Of a stretch of DNA of 64,000 bases, positions 60,523 through 64,000 are shown piece after piece; position 1 is the first letter of the stretch; each line of letters opens with the position of its first letter. The translations under genes were made by a program, and so were the position numbers. The notes beneath the pieces were generated by a model. The model did not search any database, was not told the DNA's origin, and saw only the letters and a list, made by a program, of their open reading frames with translations. The DNA comes from CAZUWH01 sp964624075 (GTDB lineage: Bacteria; Pseudomonadota; Alphaproteobacteria; Rhodospirillales; Rhodospirillaceae), in NCBI GenBank assembly GCA_964624075.1, contig CAZUWH010000011.1:9720-73719 (forward strand), written 5' to 3'.

Positions 60523-62346
60523 CTACTCCACCGTCACGCTTTTGGCAAGGTTGCGCGGCTGGTCCACATCGGTGCCTTTCAGAACGGCGATATGATAGGC
60601 CAGAAGTTGTACAGGAATGGCATACAGGATGGGCGCCACGAAAGGATCGACATAAGGCAGGGTAATGTCGAACACGGCATTGTTCTTCAGCCGGTTGGCT
60701 CCCTGCCAGTCGCTGCACAACACGACCTTGCCACCACGGGCGACCACTTCCTGCACGTTCGAGGCCGTCTTTTCGAACAGTTCGTCGGACGGCGCGATCA
60801 CGATCACCGGCACGGTCTCATCGATCAGGGCAATGGGACCGTGTTTCATTTCTCCCGCCGCATAGCCCTCGGCGTGGATATAACTGATTTCCTTCAGCTT
60901 CAGGGCCCCTTCCAGGGCAATTGGAAAGCTGGTGCCACGGCCAAGGTACAAAACTTCACGAGCATCCATCACAGTAGCTGCAATCTGGCGAATGCGTTCA
61001 TCATGACGCAGGACTTCGGCGACCCGGCCCGGCACCTCGACGAGCGCACTGGACAGGCGCGCTTCGGTCGGATGGTCGATGACCCCCCTGGCCTTTGCCA
61101 TGGCAATGGCCAGGCAGGCAAGCACCGTCAACTGGGTCGTGAAAGTCTTGGTCGAGGCAACCCCGATCTCTGGTCCGGCCAGCGTTTGCAGCAGACCTTC
61201 CGCCTCACGGGCCATCGTACTTTCCGCCACGTTGACGATGGCCAACGTGTGTTGATCATGCTGGTGGCAATAGCGCAGGGCGGCCAGGGTATCAGCGGTT
61301 TCGCCCGACTGGGAGATGAACAGGGCAAGCCCTCCTGGCATCAGAAACGGTGTCCGGTAGCGGAATTCCGAGGCCACATCGACTTCAACCGGCGCCCGCA
61401 CGATCCGTTCGAACCAGTATTTGGCGACCAGACCGGCATAATAGGAGGTTCCGCAGGCAACGATCATCACGCGCGGCACCGCAGCAAGGTCAAAGGGCAG
61501 TTCGGGCAAGGTAATCGTGCGCGAGACCGGGTTGAACATGGTGTTGAGGGTATCGCCGATCACCTGGGGCTGCTCGAAGATTTCCTTCAGCATGAAGTGA
61601 CGATGGCCACCCTTGCCGATCAGGGCCCCCGAGCGTGCGGTCTGGCGCACCGCACGGTTGACCAGACGATCCCCGTCATCATAGATGGTGACACCCTCTG
61701 ACGTCACGACAGCCCAATCGCCTTCTTCCAGATAGGTGATCTTCTGTGTCAGGGGCGCAAGGGCCAGGGCGTCGGACCCCAGATACATCTCGCCCTCTCC
61801 ATACCCGATGGCGAGCGGACTGCCACGGCGGGCACCGATCAGCAGGTCATGGTGGCCAGCAAACAGAAGCGCCAGCGCGAAAGCCCCTTGCAGACGTTGC
61901 AAGGCCCGCTGGGTGGCTTCCGCGGGCGCATGGCCTTCATGCAGGAAGGAACTGACCAGGTGAACCACGACTTCGCTGTCGGTTTCACTTTCAAACGTGC
62001 ACCCTTTGCGGACTAGTTCCGTGCGCAGTTCCTGGAAATTCTCGATGATGCCGTTATGGACCACTGCGACCCGCCGGTCGGCATGGGGGTGGGCGTTGGT
62101 CTCGTTCGGGACGCCGTGGGTAGCCCAGCGGGTATGGCCAATACCGATACGACCCGCCGCGGGCTGTTCAGCCAGCAGCCTTTCCAGACGTGACAACTTG
62201 CCTTCGGCCCGCCGGCGTTCGATGCCGCTGTTGACCAGGGTAGCGATTCCCGCTGAATCGTACCCCCGATATTCCAGCCGCCGCAAGCCCTCGATCAGAA
62301 AAGGGACCACTTCTCCCTTGCTGATGATTCCAACGATGCCACACAT
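60523..62346 (-). CDS. glmS: glutamine-fructose-6-phosphate aminotransferase (isomerizing)
   Basis: GlmS makes glucosamine-6-phosphate from fructose-6-phosphate and glutamine, the entry to amino-sugar synthesis. The 607-residue protein begins MCGIVGI with the catalytic Cys2, then LEYRGYDSAGIA, GHTRWATHGVPNETNAHPHA and VVHNGIIENF in the glutaminase domain. The isomerase part has two SIS domains: ACGTSYYAGLVAKYWFE, FISQSGETADTLAALR, LGRGTSFPIALEGALKLKEI and the C-terminal PRNLAKSVTVE. No glmS ribozyme is expected in this group. glmU lies 21 bases upstream, giving a compact glmU-glmS operon. Confidence 0.98.
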   Translation of the reverse strand: MCGIVGIISKGEVVPFLIEGLRRLEYRGYDSAGIATLVNSGIERRRAEGKLSRLERLLAEQPAAGRIGIGHTRWATHGVPNETNAHPHADRRVAVVHNGIIENFQELRTELVRKGCTFESETDSEVVVHLVSSFLHEGHAPAEATQRALQRLQGAFALALLFAGHHDLLIGARRGSPLAIGYGEGEMYLGSDALALAPLTQKITYLEEGDWAVVTSEGVTIYDDGDRLVNRAVRQTARSGALIGKGGHRHFMLKEIFEQPQVIGDTLNTMFNPVSRTITLPELPFDLAAVPRVMIVACGTSYYAGLVAKYWFERIVRAPVEVDVASEFRYRTPFLMPGGLALFISQSGETADTLAALRYCHQHDQHTLAIVNVAESTMAREAEGLLQTLAGPEIGVASTKTFTTQLTVLACLAIAMAKARGVIDHPTEARLSSALVEVPGRVAEVLRHDERIRQIAATVMDAREVLYLGRGTSFPIALEGALKLKEISYIHAEGYAAGEMKHGPIALIDETVPVIVIAPSDELFEKTASNVQEVVARGGKVVLCSDWQGANRLKNNAVFDITLPYVDPFVAPILYAIPVQLLAYHIAVLKGTDVDQPRNLAKSVTVE

Positions 62347-62367
62347 GCTTTCCCGTCTTTCCGGTCT

Positions 62368-63735
62368 TCAGTCCTGTGTTCTTTCCGTTTTTTCCCCTGC
62401 CTTTTCCGCCTCCTTGCGGGCCCAATGAAGGCGGGCCCAGTCCGGCATTTCCATCTGGGTTCCCCGCGCCACCGCGAGCGCATGCGCTGAGACGTCCTTG
62501 GTGATAACCGAACCAGCCCCGACGACAGCCCCGTCCCCGATCCTGACCGGTGCCACCAGGGCTGAATTGGATCCGATAAAGGCGCCGGCCCCGACATCGG
62601 TGAACGACTTGGCGTAACCGTCATAGTTGCAAAAGATGGTTCCGGCTCCGATGTTAGCCCCTGCCCCGACCCGGCCATCACCGATGTAGGACAGGTGGTT
62701 GACCTTGGCCCCAGGTTCGATGACCGCTTTCTTGACTTCGACGAAGTTGCCGACGTGCGCCCCCGCTCCGATGATCGCTCCTGGCCGCAGGCGGGCATAG
62801 GGACCGATGGAAGCGCCGATAGCGATCGTAACCTGTTCGCAATGACAGAAGCTGTAGATGACCGTACCATCACCAATGGTAACACTTGGTCCGAATACTA
62901 CGTATGGATGGATGGTCACGTCGCGGCCGATGTGTGTGTCAAAACAGAAATGAACGGTCGGGGGATCGATCAAGGTGACCCCGGCATCGAGCATGGCATT
63001 GCGCAAATGTTCCTGCACCCGCGCTTCGGCCCGGGCCAGGTCACGCCGCGTATTGATGCCAAACAGTTCGACCTCGTTTCCCTCGACATGGGCACACTGG
63101 AACCCTTGCGCCAGGGCAACGATATCCGTCAGATAATATTCACCCTTGGCATTGTCGTTGCCGATTCTATCCAGAAGGCCGAACAGATGCTCCCCCCTGA
63201 CCGCCATGACTCCCGAATTGCACAGATCGATGGTGCGCTGGGAGGGCGTTGCGTCCCGGTATTCGATGATAGCGATCAAGCTACCGTCGCTTGCCGTGAC
63301 CAGACGGCCGTATTCGGCCGGATCCGATGGCCGGAACCCAAGGACAACCAATCCGATGCGGGAATCGGCCCGCAATACGGCTAGCATGTTCTCAAGAGTG
63401 GCACGGGACAACAAGGGCGTGTCGCCATAAAGCACCAGGACGTCTCCATCGAATCCACGCAAAAGGTCGCGGGCGGTGGCCACCGCGTACCCGGTGCCCA
63501 GCCGTCGATGCTGTACCACCGTGTCATGGGGCGCCACCGCACGGGCAACGCCTTCCATCTCGGGCCCGATCACGATGATGACTCTTTCTGGCGCCAGCGT
63601 TTCCACCGTGTCGATGAGGTATCGGATCATGGGCCGTCCCGCCAGCGGATGCAGGACCTTGGGCAGATCGGATTTCATCCGCGTGCCCTTCCCGGCCGCC
63701 AGGACCACCACCGCAGTCTTTCGCCTTGCTATCAT
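62368..63735 (-). CDS. glmU: bifunctional UDP-N-acetylglucosamine pyrophosphorylase / glucosamine-1-phosphate N-acetyltransferase
   Basis: GlmU acetylates glucosamine-1-phosphate and then uridylylates it to UDP-GlcNAc, feeding MurA (29.6 kb) and lipid A synthesis. The 455-residue protein has the pyrophosphorylase motif VVLAAGKGTRMKSDLPKVLH, then VLYGDTPLLSRATL and GEYYLTDIVALA. The C-terminal left-handed beta helix has hexapeptide repeats and the acetyltransferase residues in NFVEVKKAVIEPGAKVNHLS and GTIFCNYDGYAK. The ATG at 63735 has AGGTGGG directly upstream and is preferred to the in-frame ATG at 63765. Confidence 0.97.
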   Translation of the reverse strand: MIARRKTAVVVLAAGKGTRMKSDLPKVLHPLAGRPMIRYLIDTVETLAPERVIIVIGPEMEGVARAVAPHDTVVQHRRLGTGYAVATARDLLRGFDGDVLVLYGDTPLLSRATLENMLAVLRADSRIGLVVLGFRPSDPAEYGRLVTASDGSLIAIIEYRDATPSQRTIDLCNSGVMAVRGEHLFGLLDRIGNDNAKGEYYLTDIVALAQGFQCAHVEGNEVELFGINTRRDLARAEARVQEHLRNAMLDAGVTLIDPPTVHFCFDTHIGRDVTIHPYVVFGPSVTIGDGTVIYSFCHCEQVTIAIGASIGPYARLRPGAIIGAGAHVGNFVEVKKAVIEPGAKVNHLSYIGDGRVGAGANIGAGTIFCNYDGYAKSFTDVGAGAFIGSNSALVAPVRIGDGAVVGAGSVITKDVSAHALAVARGTQMEMPDWARLHWARKEAEKAGEKTERTQD

Positions 63736-64000
63736 CCCACCTGATGCTCCGTTGCGAAATACCATCCCGTGCAGACATCATTCTTTGCGAACACAAGCCC
63801 TTGCTCGGATATAAGGTGCCATAAATGGGCATGCCAGAGCTATAGGGAAGTTAGCCCGTTCCAGAAGCCAGCGTATGGAGACCTCCAGAAATCCGGAAGG
63901 CCCGCGAAAGTCTGTCCTCGCGCAGGCATGACGGTCCGTGGGTTTCCGTTCGCGTATTCGCGCGACGAGGGCCGGAAATTCCGGCTTGATGAAATTAGGG
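63736..64000. other. upstream region of glmU to the window end
   Basis: No gene was seen in the last about 265 bases. The part next to 63735 should hold the glmUS promoter on the minus strand. Near the end short inverted phrases (TCGCGTATTCGCGCGA) occur, but no RNA structure is recognised. Confidence 0.4.

Noticed and set aside
60592..61701. A 369-codon open frame antisense to glmS
   Set aside because: Antisense shadow of a universally conserved gene.

Overview
The window looks like chromosomal DNA of an alphaproteobacterium, most likely a member of the Rhodospirillales. The grounds are the gene order ileS-lspA-DUF3035-DUF3035-M16-M16, hslVU beside hisBH, a CbiG-CobJ fusion, AddA rather than RecB for double-strand break repair, an alphaproteobacterial-type XRE regulator, HspQ and a monothiol glutaredoxin. 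Taxonomy is inferred from gene content only. No rRNA, tRNA, CRISPR array or intact insertion sequence was seen.

Layout. 0-4.6 kb: tail of an unrecognised gene, then on the minus strand hslV-hslU-rlmE-rnhB and a truncated XRE regulator. 5-6.3 kb: hisB-hisH without hisA/hisF. 6.3-9 kb: cobI and a cbiG-cobJ fusion, preceded by the coupled 3' end of another frame. 9-11.1 kb: a coiled-coil gene running into the antisense of trpD, then trpG-trpD without trpE/trpC. 11.2-13.3 kb: decayed DNA holding a phage or conjugative-element polyvalent-protein remnant and a broken HAD phosphatase. 13.3-18.9 kb: asmA-like gene, orphan fliN-like gene, yejA-like binding protein, hisN-like phosphatase. 19-27.1 kb: the ileS to M16 cluster with an unknown gene inserted between the two M16 genes. 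27.2-29.4 kb: two decayed genes (M48 peptidase and DUF898/YjgN). 29.6-40.6 kb: murA, acylphosphatase, a CDP-alcohol phosphatidyltransferase-like gene, an RlmI-like methyltransferase, an LhgO-like oxidoreductase, hspQ, a 17-kDa-antigen-type lipoprotein, pdxH, a CDF exporter, mobA, queA and grxD. 40.6-43.9 kb: repeat-rich island with a broken methyltransferase and a broken Rpn-type nuclease. 44-55.3 kb: addA, a lipoprotein, the glycogen genes malQ-glgX-glgB and a DUF2934 gene. 55.8-59.3 kb: a large AsmA-like gene split by a 21-base G/C homopolymer. 59.4-60.5 kb: another repeat copy, a 20-bp palindrome and a broken merR. 60.5-63.7 kb: glmU-glmS.

Two themes stand out. First, gene decay is unusually heavy for 64 kb: about nine loci carry frameshifts or nonsense codons, including three apparent tryptophan-to-stop changes, an 8-bp tandem duplication and lost catalytic residues. 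That suggests reductive evolution, although homopolymer shifts could be sequencing errors. Second, a GC-rich dispersed repeat with long G or C runs occurs six times in gene-free stretches, and similar G-runs occur in or beside genes. The AsmA-like gene is in frame only if its C tract has 19 or 22 bases, so it is a candidate phase-variable envelope gene.
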